Source of the DNA: SM23-28-2 sp964512285
GTDB taxonomy: Bacteria; Chloroflexota; Dehalococcoidia; SM23-28-2
Assembly: GCA_964512285.1 (NCBI GenBank)
Contig: CAZEJO010000004.1
Location: 1 to 64,000 of the forward strand
Reading direction: 5' to 3'
DNA: 64,000 nt
The position numbers and the translations under genes were made by a program. The notes under the pieces were generated by a model that was given only the letters and a program-made list of their open reading frames with translations, did not search any database and was not told the origin of the DNA. This document shows, one piece after another, positions 1 to 7,846 of the stretch. Within the stretch, counting starts at the first letter, position 1. Every line of letters begins with the position of its first letter.

Positions 1-687
1 GCCACCGACAGCGGCGACGTCTCGCGCCTCGTGGGCGCACAGCGGGCTTCCCTCGCCTTCACCGACCCACCCTACAACGTGGACTACGGCCACCACGGCG
101 GAGCGTCCAGGAGCGGTCGCCGCCGCACCATCGCCAACGATGCCCTGCCGCCGGAGGAGTGGGAGACCTTCTGCCGTAGCTGGGCGAAACAGCTAGTCGA
201 CAACGTGGACGGCGCCCTCTACATCTGCATGAGCACCCGCGAGTGGCCGCTGGTTACCCGCGTCCTAGAGGAACTGGGCGGCCACTGGTCGGACACCATC
301 ATCTGGGCCAAGGACCGCTTCGTCCTGGGCAGGGCCGACTACCAGCGCCAGTACGAGCCCCTCTGGTACGGCTGGCGCGAAGGAGCCTCCCACCACTGGT
401 GCGGCGACCGCGACCAGGGCGACGTGTGGACGATCCCCCGCCCGGCGGAGTCGGAGTTGCACCCCACGATGAAGCCGCTCCCTCTCGTGGAGCGGGCCAT
501 CGAGAACAGCAGCCAGCCCGGCGACCTAGTCCTCGACCTCTTTCTGGGCTCCGGCAGCACCCTCATCGCCGCCGAGCGCACGGGGCGGATCTGCTACGGC
601 ATGGAGCTGGACGCACACTATTGTCGAATCGTGATTGCCCGCTGGGAGGCCTTCTCAGGCCTGAAAGCGGAGAAACTTCCGAAGTGA
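1..687 (+). CDS. DNA methyltransferase (N4/N6 amino class), 5'-truncated
   Basis: Transfers a methyl group from SAM to an exocyclic amino group of adenine or cytosine in DNA. The frame is open to the first base of the window, so the N-terminus is missing. Residues just inside the edge read TDSGDVSRLVGAQRASLAFT and lead into the catalytic TDPPYNVDY motif. The SAM-binding end, with HPTMKPL and then LDLFLGSGST, sits about 150-180 residues later. Catalytic motif before SAM motif is the beta-type order. In relatives the phrase before DPPY commonly follows an N-terminal ParB-like nuclease domain; that is inference here because it lies outside the window. A RAMA-domain gene follows 71 bp downstream, which fits a mobile-element or phage methylation module. 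The GTG at 31 is in frame but is unlikely to be the true start. Confidence 0.9.
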   Translation, partial: ATDSGDVSRLVGAQRASLAFTDPPYNVDYGHHGGASRSGRRRTIANDALPPEEWETFCRSWAKQLVDNVDGALYICMSTREWPLVTRVLEELGGHWSDTIIWAKDRFVLGRADYQRQYEPLWYGWREGASHHWCGDRDQGDVWTIPRPAESELHPTMKPLPLVERAIENSSQPGDLVLDLFLGSGSTLIAAERTGRICYGMELDAHYCRIVIARWEAFSGLKAEKLPK

Positions 688-758
688 GGGGCGATAGCCG
701 TTGACTTTGTTGGAGACCAGAGTGATGTATCGAGCACCAATTCAAAGGGAGGTGCTTT

Positions 759-1160
759 ATGCCCATCGAGAACAGGGATTTGCAGGCGGGGACGCGCCTG
801 GTGGCCCGCTACAAGAAGAAGGAGTACTCGGCCACGGTCGTGGAGGGCGAGAAGGGCGGTCTCCGCTACCGCCTCGAGGACGGCCGGGAGTTCAAGAGCC
901 TCTCGGCCGCCGGCAGCGCCGTCATGGGCGGCGTCGCCTGCAACGGCTGGCGCTTCTGGAGCGTTGCGGGCTCGGAGGAGGCGAAGCCCAAACAGCGGGG
1001 GCGGAGCAAGAAGAAGACCAACCCCGGCGCCAATCTGACCCCGCTGGAGGACGGGCGCTGGTTCTGCTCCACCTGCCAGGAGGCTTTCGAGGTGGAGGAG
1101 GAAGCGGAGCCGACAGAGTGCCCCAAGGGACACAAGCAGGAGGAGGGCTCCACAGCCTGA
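759..1160 (+). CDS. RAMA-domain protein with C-terminal zinc ribbon
   Basis: A 133-residue protein. Residues about 15-70 fit the RAMA (restriction enzyme adenine methylase associated) fold: a small beta-rich start, then SLSAAGSAVMGGVACNGWRFW, whose S.aA....g....nGw.fW pattern is the family hallmark. RAMA domains are thought to read modified or target DNA. A Lys/Arg-rich linker (about 78-92) leads to a putative zinc ribbon, FCSTC followed by ECPKGH. A good Shine-Dalgarno (aaagggaggtg) precedes the ATG. It sits 71 bp behind the methyltransferase and probably belongs to the same transcript. The function as a DNA-modification accessory factor is inferred from the fold and neighbour. Confidence 0.75.
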   Translation: MPIENRDLQAGTRLVARYKKKEYSATVVEGEKGGLRYRLEDGREFKSLSAAGSAVMGGVACNGWRFWSVAGSEEAKPKQRGRSKKKTNPGANLTPLEDGRWFCSTCQEAFEVEEEAEPTECPKGHKQEEGSTA

Positions 1161-1188
1161 GGCTGAACGGCCAGCAGCCTCTGACCGG

Positions 1189-1222
1189 CAGAGACGGGCC
1201 CCGCAAGGGGCCTGCCTCTCTG
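1189..1222 (+). terminator. hairpin after RAMA gene
   Basis: Inner arms GGCCCC (1197-1202) and GGGGCC (1207-1212) enclose a GCAA tetraloop. Outer arms CAGAG (1189-1193) and CTCTG (1218-1222) extend the stem. No clean T-run follows, so it may be a weak terminator or an mRNA-stabilising hairpin. Confidence 0.4.
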
Positions 1223-1254
1223 TCATCTGCCAGCAACCCCCCGATCAGCAGAGG

Positions 1255-1659
1255 TTGCTCATAGTGGCTGCCCGAGCCTGCAAGGCCATCAAGGAAGACG
1301 GCAGCCGCTGCCAGGCACCGCCCCTCCTGGACGACGACTTCTGCCTCATGCACTCCCCGGAGCACGCCGAGGAAATGGCCGAGGCCAGGCGGCTCGGCGG
1401 TCTGCGTAGGCGACGTGAGAAGACGGTCTCCGGCGCGTATGACCTCGAGGGGTTGGACGATGTCCCCAAGATCCGCAGACTGCTGGAGATCGCCGTCCTC
1501 GACACCCTCTCGCTCGAGAACTCCGTCGCCCGCTCCCGCACTCTGGCCTATCTGGCGCAGGTAGCGCTCAAGACGCTCGAGGTCGGCGAGTTCGAGGCGC
1601 GGCTGGAGGCCCTGGAGGCGACCGTGGGCCCACGCCTACGAACAGGGAAGCGCAGATGA
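1255..1659 (+). CDS. small Cys/His zinc-binding element protein
   Basis: About 130 residues; function unknown. Near the N-terminus a C-x8-C-x9-C-x2-H arrangement (CKAIKEDGSRC, then FCLMH) is a typical small zinc-binding motif seen in many phage- and mobile-element-borne proteins. After it come a basic stretch GGLRRRREK and two helical segments rich in Leu and Glu. The start is uncertain: TTG at 1255 gives the longest form and GTG at 1264 is equally possible. The stop overlaps the start of the next gene by 4 nt (ATGA), so the two are translationally coupled. A DNA-packaging or replication-accessory role is possible but not shown by the sequence. Confidence 0.65.
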   Translation: MLIVAARACKAIKEDGSRCQAPPLLDDDFCLMHSPEHAEEMAEARRLGGLRRRREKTVSGAYDLEGLDDVPKIRRLLEIAVLDTLSLENSVARSRTLAYLAQVALKTLEVGEFEARLEALEATVGPRLRTGKRR

Positions 1660-2534
1660 GTAGCGGCGAGAAGCGCCTGGACGACGTCATCAAGGGCTTG
1701 TCCCCAGAGGAGAAGGCCCGTCTGGTGATCGAGGACCTGTTCCGAGAGAAGCCCGTACTCTCTCCCGCGAATGGCCGCACGATGCTGCACGAGATGAGCC
1801 CGGAGGAGGGGAGACGCTACAACGCACTGGTGGAGCGGCACGAGACGCTGAAGAGGAACGTGAGGACGTTGAGCCATCTTGCCGAAGGGGCCAAGACGCA
1901 ACTCCTCATGCGGGACCGCATCCTCTGGTTCTATCGAGCCCTTGTGGAGGTGGAGGAAGCCATCATCTTCGACCCCGACGTCGCCGGCCCACTGCTCGTC
2001 GAAAACAAGAATCTGAAGCCGGGAAGGCCCCTGACCCTACGGGTTCTCTTCGCCGACGTGACTCTTGGCGTATGGGGCCGAAAGAAGCGTTTGCCCGTGG
2101 GAAAGGCACCAGGGGTGAGGCTGAATGAACGGGTGATCGAAGCGCTGGACGGTCATACCGGCCGCATCCGCCAGATCGCCGGGGAGATGAAAGCCCTTCA
2201 TAGATACCTACTCGAGGAGAGCCGCGCACTGGAGCTGGAGTATATCGAGGGGTTCTGCTCCATGGTCGTCAGCCAGGTCTCGGACCATGATCGGCCCCTC
2301 TTGCAAGACATGGGTGAGACAGTGGAGCAAGGTCACCACCCTGACAGTCTTTTCCCTGTCGACGATCGGTGGGCGCTTGTATGGGAGGAGGTCGAAGAGG
2401 ACGCGGAGACGGCGAGGCGGGTTCGAGCGGACCCGGAAGACTGGGTGGCCGTCTCCTATGACGAGCAGTGGCACGATCTCCGAGGCCGATTCCTGGACAT
2501 CATGAAGGACGAGGCTAGAAGGATCAAAGAGTAA
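1656..2534 (+). CDS. hypothetical element protein, 292 aa
   Basis: Not recognised. A soluble, charged, mostly helical protein with no signal peptide or membrane segment. The N-terminus (EKRLDDVIKGLSPEEKARLV) looks like a short helical adaptor. Residues 50-110 are strongly helical with heptad-like spacing. The C-terminal third is very acidic (WEEVEEDAETARRV). It is coupled to the preceding zinc-binding gene by an ATGA overlap, so the two products are probably made together. The operon context (DNA methylase, RAMA protein, small zinc protein) suggests a phage or integrated-element origin. No catalytic motif was found. Confidence 0.7.
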   Translation: MSSGEKRLDDVIKGLSPEEKARLVIEDLFREKPVLSPANGRTMLHEMSPEEGRRYNALVERHETLKRNVRTLSHLAEGAKTQLLMRDRILWFYRALVEVEEAIIFDPDVAGPLLVENKNLKPGRPLTLRVLFADVTLGVWGRKKRLPVGKAPGVRLNERVIEALDGHTGRIRQIAGEMKALHRYLLEESRALELEYIEGFCSMVVSQVSDHDRPLLQDMGETVEQGHHPDSLFPVDDRWALVWEEVEEDAETARRVRADPEDWVAVSYDEQWHDLRGRFLDIMKDEARRIKE

Positions 2535-2881
2535 GGAACAGTTGACGGGTAGGGAACATCAACTCTCTGTAGCATTTCCCACGTCAGGCGAGGCGTGACG
2601 AACGCACACTATGCCTCCATCGTTAGACCATTAGGTTCCGGCCGTTCGGTGGGGGCCCGGCACCGTTGCGAGTACCCGATCCCCTCATCCAGCTGCTGGC
2701 GCCCCCGCGTCGCCCTACTCGTGGTTGGCATCGCGCATCCTCACTGGGAGCTGACTGAAGATGTTGGTTCGTTCGAGGGATCCAGTTGGCTTTTCCGATA
2801 AGCCTGTAAGGGTTGTGTCAGGACTGGGATCAAGCGTATGCTTAGGTAACCAGTGGGACCGGAATGTGAAGGAGGTGCGAC
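2535..2881. other. intergenic stretch before secreted hydrolase
   Basis: No convincing gene. It contains one copy of the junction motif (2595-2626). The sole clear expression signal is the ribosome binding site ggaggtgcg just before the GTG at 2882. Confidence 0.6.
2595..2626 (+). repeat. junction motif copy A (degenerate)
   Basis: GTGACGAACGCACACTA followed by CCATCGTTAG. It resembles the motif at 6074, 15021 and 20371 in the CGCACACTA core and the ATCGT tail spacing. It sits at the joint between the element genes and the secreted hydrolase. Confidence 0.4.
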
Positions 2882-5800
2882 GTGAAAGGCACTCGAACCT
2901 TGCTGCTTGGCTTGGTGACGCTGATGCCGCTGCTTCTCCAGGGTGAGGCGTGGCATGCCAACAGCACTGATGTGAACGACCACAATGCTCGCCTCTCCAG
3001 AATCAGCGCTGAAGCTTACGCGCTGCCGGCGCAGCGGGAATTCAATCCCCTGACGCAGCAACTTCCGCTCCCGACCAAAGCCGGAGAGGTCTTCATCGTC
3101 GATGATTTCAACAACAAAGTCATCAAGACCAACCTGGGGTCCAACTACTTCATGGGAAACACCGGCGTGACCGAAGACCCGGAGGGCACTACGACGATCT
3201 CGTTGTCGGAGGAGTCCAGCGGTTCGTCGGGCGGCAGTCTCCAGATCTCGTATACATTCACAGGTCCGGCAGTAGAAGGTCCATTTGCAGGGTATTTCGC
3301 GTCTCTCTTCGGGCTGACGGACACGAAGGTGTCCCTGGATGGGAGCGGCCAGGAACCACCACAGACAACGCCTTTCCCGGGTTATTTCCTCGATCTCCTG
3401 GATGTTTACCGCGATATTGGTCTATGGCCTGATCGCAGTGTCGATCAGCTCAAATTCGACGTTCGCCTCTTATCCGCCGAGCCTATTGATCTGAAGATCG
3501 AACTGACGGAGGAGAAGGACGACCCGTTGGATATGGAGGAGATACCGCGCCGGGTCTACGCACGTCGCGCAGTCGATACCGATGAGTGGCAGACAATCTC
3601 GCTCACGCTGCCGGGCGAGTCGGGCGTGGGCGACTTCACCGGTGGTGATACTGGCTCTTTCAACCCGCATCGAGTATCGCTGCTCTCGCTCATCGTTGAA
3701 CGGCTTCACATCGGCGACGGCGTGGAGAATCCCGACACGGGCACCTTCCTTGTTGACAACATGAGGTTGATTGACACCGACGGGGACTACCCGAACCTCG
3801 ATGCCATTGAGGCCGTAGACGGAACCCTGCTTCCCGAGTATGAGGACGCATTCTTGGACCTAGTGCGAGCGACAAGCTTCCTCCACTTCCTCGACTTCGC
3901 GTCCACGGATCCCCGGACAGGCGCGTCTACAGATTACCTGAGAGGCGGGATCATTCAAGATCGCTCGACGTTCGCGGATTTGATGAGTGTCGGGGGGGTA
4001 GGGTTCCAGCTGACTTCGTATGTTATCGGCGCCGAGCGGGGCTACATCTCCCGCGACGATGCCGCCGTGCAGACGCACAGCATTCTGCAGGTACTCCACG
4101 ATTATCCGCAAGGATCCGACCGAGTGCACACTATCGGCTACAAGGGCTTCTTCTATCACTTCCTGGGCATTGACGGCCTTCGAAAGCAGAACTTTGACTT
4201 CAACGATACCGAGGGCACCGACGAGTCGTTGTGCACAGTCGAACTGAGCACCATCGACACGGCCCTGGCGTTGGCAGGCGTGATCACCGCCAGACAGTAT
4301 TTCGATGATGTGGAGGACAGCACTGAGGCGGAGATCCGCTCGATGGCGGATGAGCTATACGATCGCGTTGATTGGAACTTCATGCTGGAGCCAACGAGCG
4401 ACCAGTTTTACCTTGGCTGGAAGCCCAACGAAACCCGGGACGATACGAGCGGCCGGTGCGGGCGATTTCTAATCGACGATGATGACGTGCCTCCTCAGGG
4501 CCAGTATTCCAGCAAGCTCGTGGGCGGCGAGGAAGCGCCGGCGACGATAGACTACTACACGGATGAAGGACTGCTCGTCGCACTCCTGGCGATCGCATCG
4601 CCGAACCCCGAGCACCGGGTGGACGAAGATGTCTTCTATTCCATGATTCGGGAAGACCAGGGAGCCTCGTTTGTCAAGACCTACCCCGGATCCCTCTTTA
4701 CCTATCAGTTTGGCAGCGTGTGGCTCGATACGCAGGCGCTGGGATCGGACGCCCATCCCGAGCGGCCAATGGATTACTTCGAGAATACGAGAGACGCCAT
4801 CCTGGCCACTAGGCAGTACGCTATTGACAATCCTAATGACCGGGCTACGCTGAATGCCGACAGGTGGGGCTTGTCGGCGACCGAAGGGCCCTTCGGCGAT
4901 TACTTTGCGGAGGCCGCGCCACCTGCCGCCATCGCCACCACCGGGCAGTGCTTGGGTTCGGGCGGCCCCTTGGCCCTGGAGGCGGAGGACGGGATCGGTG
5001 ATGGGATCCCGAAGTTCCGTAGTGAGGCATCCGGTGGGCAAACCGTGCTACTCCATGACGGCGAGTCGCACACTATGTCCTTTGACTTGCAGGGCACCGC
5101 TCTGTACGAGGTCGATGTCCGCTACAGCAATGACAACTACGGTCCTCTTGAGACTGTCGAGGTGAGCATCGACGAAACGATCGTTGGGCAGTTCGAGGCG
5201 CAGGATACTGGCGACTATGGCCAGGGCTGGAACGTATTCGAGTGGAGCGGCCCCATTGGCTCACACATTGTTGCACCTGGGTCTCACGGACTCCCTGTTT
5301 CCGTGACGGGAGGGGATGGCTACGGGGTGGAAATCGATCTTGTATCGCTCGCGCCCATCCCCGTCAAGCGCGACCTGGAAGTTGGAACGGTGACAGTTTA
5401 TGGCGTCGGCTCCTCGATCGTTCACACGCCGGATGAGGCTGTCGCGGCGCTGTGGGAGGCCCAAAGCCTGGGCCTGTTTCATCCACGATTTGGCTTTGCG
5501 GATGCATTCAACTTGGAGATCGCCGACACTGTCATCCCTGGCTGCGTAGATCCGGACGATCCTGGCGTACTCCGAACCAGCGGGCCGTGGGAACATTTTG
5601 TGGGATTCGGCATCGATCACGGCCCGATGTTGATACTGATTGACAACTACCTAGCAGACCAATTCACGCCGACCTTGCTCATGGCCTATCCGACAATTAA
5701 CGAGGCACTGGCAAGGCTGTTCCCGACGCTGGACAGCGATGGCGACGGGTTCACCGATGGCGTCGAGCAGTTTCTGGGCACCGACCCCCTGGACGACTGC

Positions 5801-6019
5801 ACCAATGATCCCGGTGTGCATGACGCCTGGCCGCTGGACAACGATGTGGACGGAGAGATCTCCGTCACCGGCGACGTGTTCAACTATGTCGGACGCATCG
5901 GCGCCATGCCAGGCAGCCCCGAATGGTGGCAGCGCCTGGATCTCGACATGAGCGGCGACATTAGCGTGACTGGGGACGTGTTCATGTACAGAGGTAGGAT
6001 CGGGGAGACGTGCACGTAG
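2882..6019 (+). CDS. secreted GH144/glucoamylase-like hydrolase with inserted CBM and dockerin-like tail
   Basis: Predicted exported carbohydrate-active enzyme. It starts at GTG with ggaggtgcg upstream, then a signal peptide (about 1-23). Residues 60-300 look like a beta-sandwich carbohydrate-binding region. The catalytic (alpha/alpha)6 region of the glucoamylase-like (COG5368, GH144-type) family starts near 320 (LDLVRATSFLHFLDF). It continues through GYKGFFYHFL (about 418), STIDTALALAG (456), YYTDEGLL (557), DYFENTRDA (630) and WGLSATEGP (662). A CBM6/35-like sandwich (about 690-825) interrupts it before the last barrel part resumes at YGVGSSIVHTPDEA (about 839). The C-terminus has a DSDGDGFTDG calcium-type loop (950), then two copies of DG(E/D)ISVTGDVF..(V/R)GRIG (about 984-1045), dockerin-like. 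Family knowledge suggests beta-1,2-glucan or related glucans; the exact substrate is inference. Confidence 0.8.
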   Translation: MKGTRTLLLGLVTLMPLLLQGEAWHANSTDVNDHNARLSRISAEAYALPAQREFNPLTQQLPLPTKAGEVFIVDDFNNKVIKTNLGSNYFMGNTGVTEDPEGTTTISLSEESSGSSGGSLQISYTFTGPAVEGPFAGYFASLFGLTDTKVSLDGSGQEPPQTTPFPGYFLDLLDVYRDIGLWPDRSVDQLKFDVRLLSAEPIDLKIELTEEKDDPLDMEEIPRRVYARRAVDTDEWQTISLTLPGESGVGDFTGGDTGSFNPHRVSLLSLIVERLHIGDGVENPDTGTFLVDNMRLIDTDGDYPNLDAIEAVDGTLLPEYEDAFLDLVRATSFLHFLDFASTDPRTGASTDYLRGGIIQDRSTFADLMSVGGVGFQLTSYVIGAERGYISRDDAAVQTHSILQVLHDYPQGSDRVHTIGYKGFFYHFLGIDGLRKQNFDFNDTEGTDESLCTVELSTIDTALALAGVITARQYFDDVEDSTEAEIRSMADELYDRVDWNFMLEPTSDQFYLGWKPNETRDDTSGRCGRFLIDDDDVPPQGQYSSKLVGGEEAPATIDYYTDEGLLVALLAIASPNPEHRVDEDVFYSMIREDQGASFVKTYPGSLFTYQFGSVWLDTQALGSDAHPERPMDYFENTRDAILATRQYAIDNPNDRATLNADRWGLSATEGPFGDYFAEAAPPAAIATTGQCLGSGGPLALEAEDGIGDGIPKFRSEASGGQTVLLHDGESHTMSFDLQGTALYEVDVRYSNDNYGPLETVEVSIDETIVGQFEAQDTGDYGQGWNVFEWSGPIGSHIVAPGSHGLPVSVTGGDGYGVEIDLVSLAPIPVKRDLEVGTVTVYGVGSSIVHTPDEAVAALWEAQSLGLFHPRFGFADAFNLEIADTVIPGCVDPDDPGVLRTSGPWEHFVGFGIDHGPMLILIDNYLADQFTPTLLMAYPTINEALARLFPTLDSDGDGFTDGVEQFLGTDPLDDCTNDPGVHDAWPLDNDVDGEISVTGDVFNYVGRIGAMPGSPEWWQRLDLDMSGDISVTGDVFMYRGRIGETCT

Positions 6020-6073
6020 AGGGGGTCGCACCGTCCGCTTTAGATGAGCTACCTCCTGTTGGCCAACGCCATC

Positions 6074-6099
6074 GTGACGCACACTAAGTGTCGATCGTG
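6074..6099 (+). repeat. junction motif copy B
   Basis: GTGACGCACACTAAGTGT followed by CGATCGT. The core ACACTAAGTGT is a 5+1+5 palindrome. It lies between the end of the secreted hydrolase and the first Rhs-core fragment. Confidence 0.5.
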
Positions 6100-6122
6100 A
6101 ACCGCGCCCGAGCTGGGTAGGG

Positions 6123-6236
6123 CGTGTCCACCTCGTCCACCGTCTTCTCGACCCGCGTGCCGTCGCCGTCGTAGTTGTAGCTGGCGGCGGTGCCGCCAAC
6201 GTTGGCGCTGGTCAGGCGGTCGGCGTAGTCCCAGGT
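6123..6236 (-). pseudogene. Rhs core fragment A
   Basis: On the minus strand this encodes WDYADRLTSANVGGTA, then YDGDGTRVEKTVDEVDT. It matches the start of the core of the intact Rhs gene (9527-9640) at roughly 93% of bases by eye. It has no start or continuation, so it is a displaced piece left by recombination between Rhs cores. It abuts the stop of the lipoprotein gene. Confidence 0.8.
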
Positions 6237-6577
6237 CAAGGCGTTGGGCTGGGCGACGGCGGATGTTCTGGGTCGGTTATCACGATTTTGCGGCCCATCT
6301 CCTCCAACTCGTCCCAGGTGATGTGATCCTCAAGCAGGACGCGGCCGTCCTCAGCTACCACCTTGATGTCTGGCCGCCACACATCCTCATCAGCAAGCGC
6401 CTCGTTCGACTGATGCGGCTCTAGATTGCAGAAAAACTTACCACCCTCATAGATGGTAACCCGCTGAGAGGTGGCATTCACGTATTCAACTGGGGGATAC
6501 GGGTCGCACGCCAAGCCTGCGAGTACGAAGACCAGCGCGGCCAGCAGTGCCCAACGCCAAACGTTGTGGGGTGACAT
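6236..6577 (-). CDS. small lipoprotein, candidate immunity protein
   Basis: 113 residues. The N-terminal hydrophobic segment WALLAALVFVLAGLAC ends in a lipobox-like Cys, then a compact soluble domain (about 28-100) and a Pro/Ser tail. The ATG at 6577-6575 overlaps the TAA of an upstream open frame (TAATG), the same coupling style as the two other toxin-immunity pairs of this locus. The open frame upstream (6577-6675) ends in a short tip remnant. I infer a membrane-anchored immunity protein for a lost or truncated Rhs toxin tip. The protein family is not recognised, and an unrelated lipoprotein is possible. The end of the gene abuts Rhs core fragment A. Confidence 0.65.
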   Translation of the reverse strand: MSPHNVWRWALLAALVFVLAGLACDPYPPVEYVNATSQRVTIYEGGKFFCNLEPHQSNEALADEDVWRPDIKVVAEDGRVLLEDHITWDELEEMGRKIVITDPEHPPSPSPTP

Positions 6578-6675
6578 TACTTGTGGTGCCCCGCGAGACG
6601 CTCCAGGAAGTTCCTGTCATGCAGGCAGTCTATTGCCTCGTCCCAGCCTTGACACAGCTCACCCGTTATGGCGCA
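6577..6675 (-). pseudogene. truncated Rhs toxin-tip remnant
   Basis: A short minus-strand frame ending ELCQGWDEAIDCLHDR...LAGHHK with its TAA overlapping the ATG of the lipoprotein gene (TAATG). It has no start codon and is closed by an in-frame TAG at 6678-6676, just below Rhs core fragment B. I read it as the last 30 or so residues of a degraded toxin tip. The evidence is its position and the stop-start overlap, not homology. Confidence 0.45.
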
Positions 6676-6708
6676 CTACCCGACAGCTCCTGCTGAGGCC
6701 GGGCCGAA

Positions 6709-6821
6709 GGTAGCGGGCGCGCAGGAAGGTGAAGCCGGTCTCGGCGTCGAACTGCTCGCCCGTGAAGCCGAAGACGCTGCCCATGCCGGAGCTGGCCCGC
6801 ACCTCGCCGAACACGTCGTAG
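6709..6821 (-). pseudogene. Rhs core fragment B
   Basis: The minus strand encodes YDVFGEVRASSGMGSV, then FGFTGEQFDAETGFTFLRAR, the end of an Rhs core. It matches 9225-9337 of the intact gene at about 95% of bases by eye. The reading then breaks down where the intact gene continues LDPRLGRFLSADS. It begins just downstream of the second immunity gene, marking a junction between toxin-immunity units. Confidence 0.8.
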
Positions 6822-6843
6822 GCAGGCGCGACGAAATGTACTG

Positions 6844-7347
6844 TCAGTCTTCTCTCTTGCCTGGCGTATGCCCTTGTCTGCCCCGTTTTCCGGAAAGCCA
6901 TACACGGGCAAGAATGGCCAACCGGATAAGCGCGCTGAGACCAAACGTGCCAGTGACGATAAGTCCCCAATACGGCCCCGCGAGGAGTAGGAATAGGCCG
7001 GCCATCACAATCAGCGAAGCCGTAAGGCAAGACCAGCGAAGGGGGTGGGTCCTGATCTCCAGCTCCTCCCGCTCGATCCATTGTTGTCGGGAAAGCCATG
7101 CATGAGGGGCAAGAACGGCGAACCGGGAAAACGCGACGAGACTGCACAAGCCAGTGACTATGGGCCACCAATACAGCGGAAAGAGGAATGGGGCAACGCT
7201 GGCTATCACAACCAGCGAAGCCGTAACGCACAACCAGCGAAGGCGGTGGGTCCTGAACTGCAGCTCCTCCCACTCGATCCATGACGCGACCACGGACGCC
7301 GCCCTCCGCTTCATCTTCCGCGTAATCTCCACCTCATTCACATACAC
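6844..7347 (-). CDS. membrane protein with internal duplication, candidate immunity protein
   Basis: About 165 residues with four predicted membrane helices made by a tandem duplication. WIEWEELQFRTHRLRW begins the first half and WIEREELEIRTHPLRW the second, each followed by two helices and a basic turn. The GTG at 7341-7339 overlaps the TGA (7340-7338) of the Cys-rich toxin tip as GTGA, so this codon may be the real start rather than the GTG at 7347. Stop-start overlap with a toxin tip is typical of cognate immunity genes, so I infer a membrane immunity protein. Its membrane location suggests that the toxin acts at or near the membrane. The family is not recognised. Confidence 0.75.
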   Translation of the reverse strand: MYVNEVEITRKMKRRAASVVASWIEWEELQFRTHRLRWLCVTASLVVIASVAPFLFPLYWWPIVTGLCSLVAFSRFAVLAPHAWLSRQQWIEREELEIRTHPLRWSCLTASLIVMAGLFLLLAGPYWGLIVTGTFGLSALIRLAILARVWLSGKRGRQGHTPGKRED

Positions 7348-7823
7348 TTGTCAACGCACTGGGCCGTCTTTCCCGAAATGGTCGACAAGCACCCAAGACA
7401 CGGATAGCATAGCTCGGGCTGCCCTGTAGCACATAGGGCGCATGCTGCGCCACACACTGCAGTGGCGGATCCCCAACCGACCCCACAGATAGCACTCTCT
7501 GCCCAATCAGGCAAGCCAAAGTCAGAGACTGGACAGTAACAGTCCTTCAAGCAGCCCCAGAAGTCATCGTCGGAACCGGGACCAGGCGTTTCGCCGGGGG
7601 GCGGTTCGCGTCCGTCGCACCTTGGATTCTCCGGGAAACCGTCTTCCGCGTCTAGAAGCCTATTGATGGTCCAGTCTGTTGCCCCCTCCCATGCCTCTGA
7701 GCCGTAATGTTCAATGATCTTATCATACTCCCACCAGTCCGCGCGACAGCCGGGATCCAGGGCGCAGATCAGGGGTGGGGCGGCGAGAAGGACGCGAAGG
7801 CCACAGGCAAAGCTCGGACGTGG
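7338..7823 (-). pseudogene. orphan Rhs C-terminal tip with Cys-rich toxin-like domain
   Basis: An open minus-strand frame running from just after a TAG (7826-7824) to TGA (7340-7338) with no plausible start before the internal ATG at 7550. Its first part (FACGLRVLLAAPPLICALDP, then GCRADWWEYDKII) is homologous to the region behind the core of the intact Rhs gene (VPALVCAMDPACREGAWEAS). The linker is Pro/Gly/Asp-rich. The last 70 or so residues carry about 12 Cys (for example CMKDCYC, CGAACALC, CYPCLGC) and a short Gly/Ala-rich hydrophobic stretch. It would become active if recombined onto an Rhs core. The domain is unknown to me. Immunity is probably provided by the overlapping gene downstream. 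Confidence 0.75.
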
Positions 7824-7846
7824 CTACCCAGACGACGATGTTCGCC

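Noticed and set aside
2741..3061. Minus-strand frame across the start of the secreted hydrolase
   Set aside because: It lies opposite the signal peptide and leader and has no support.
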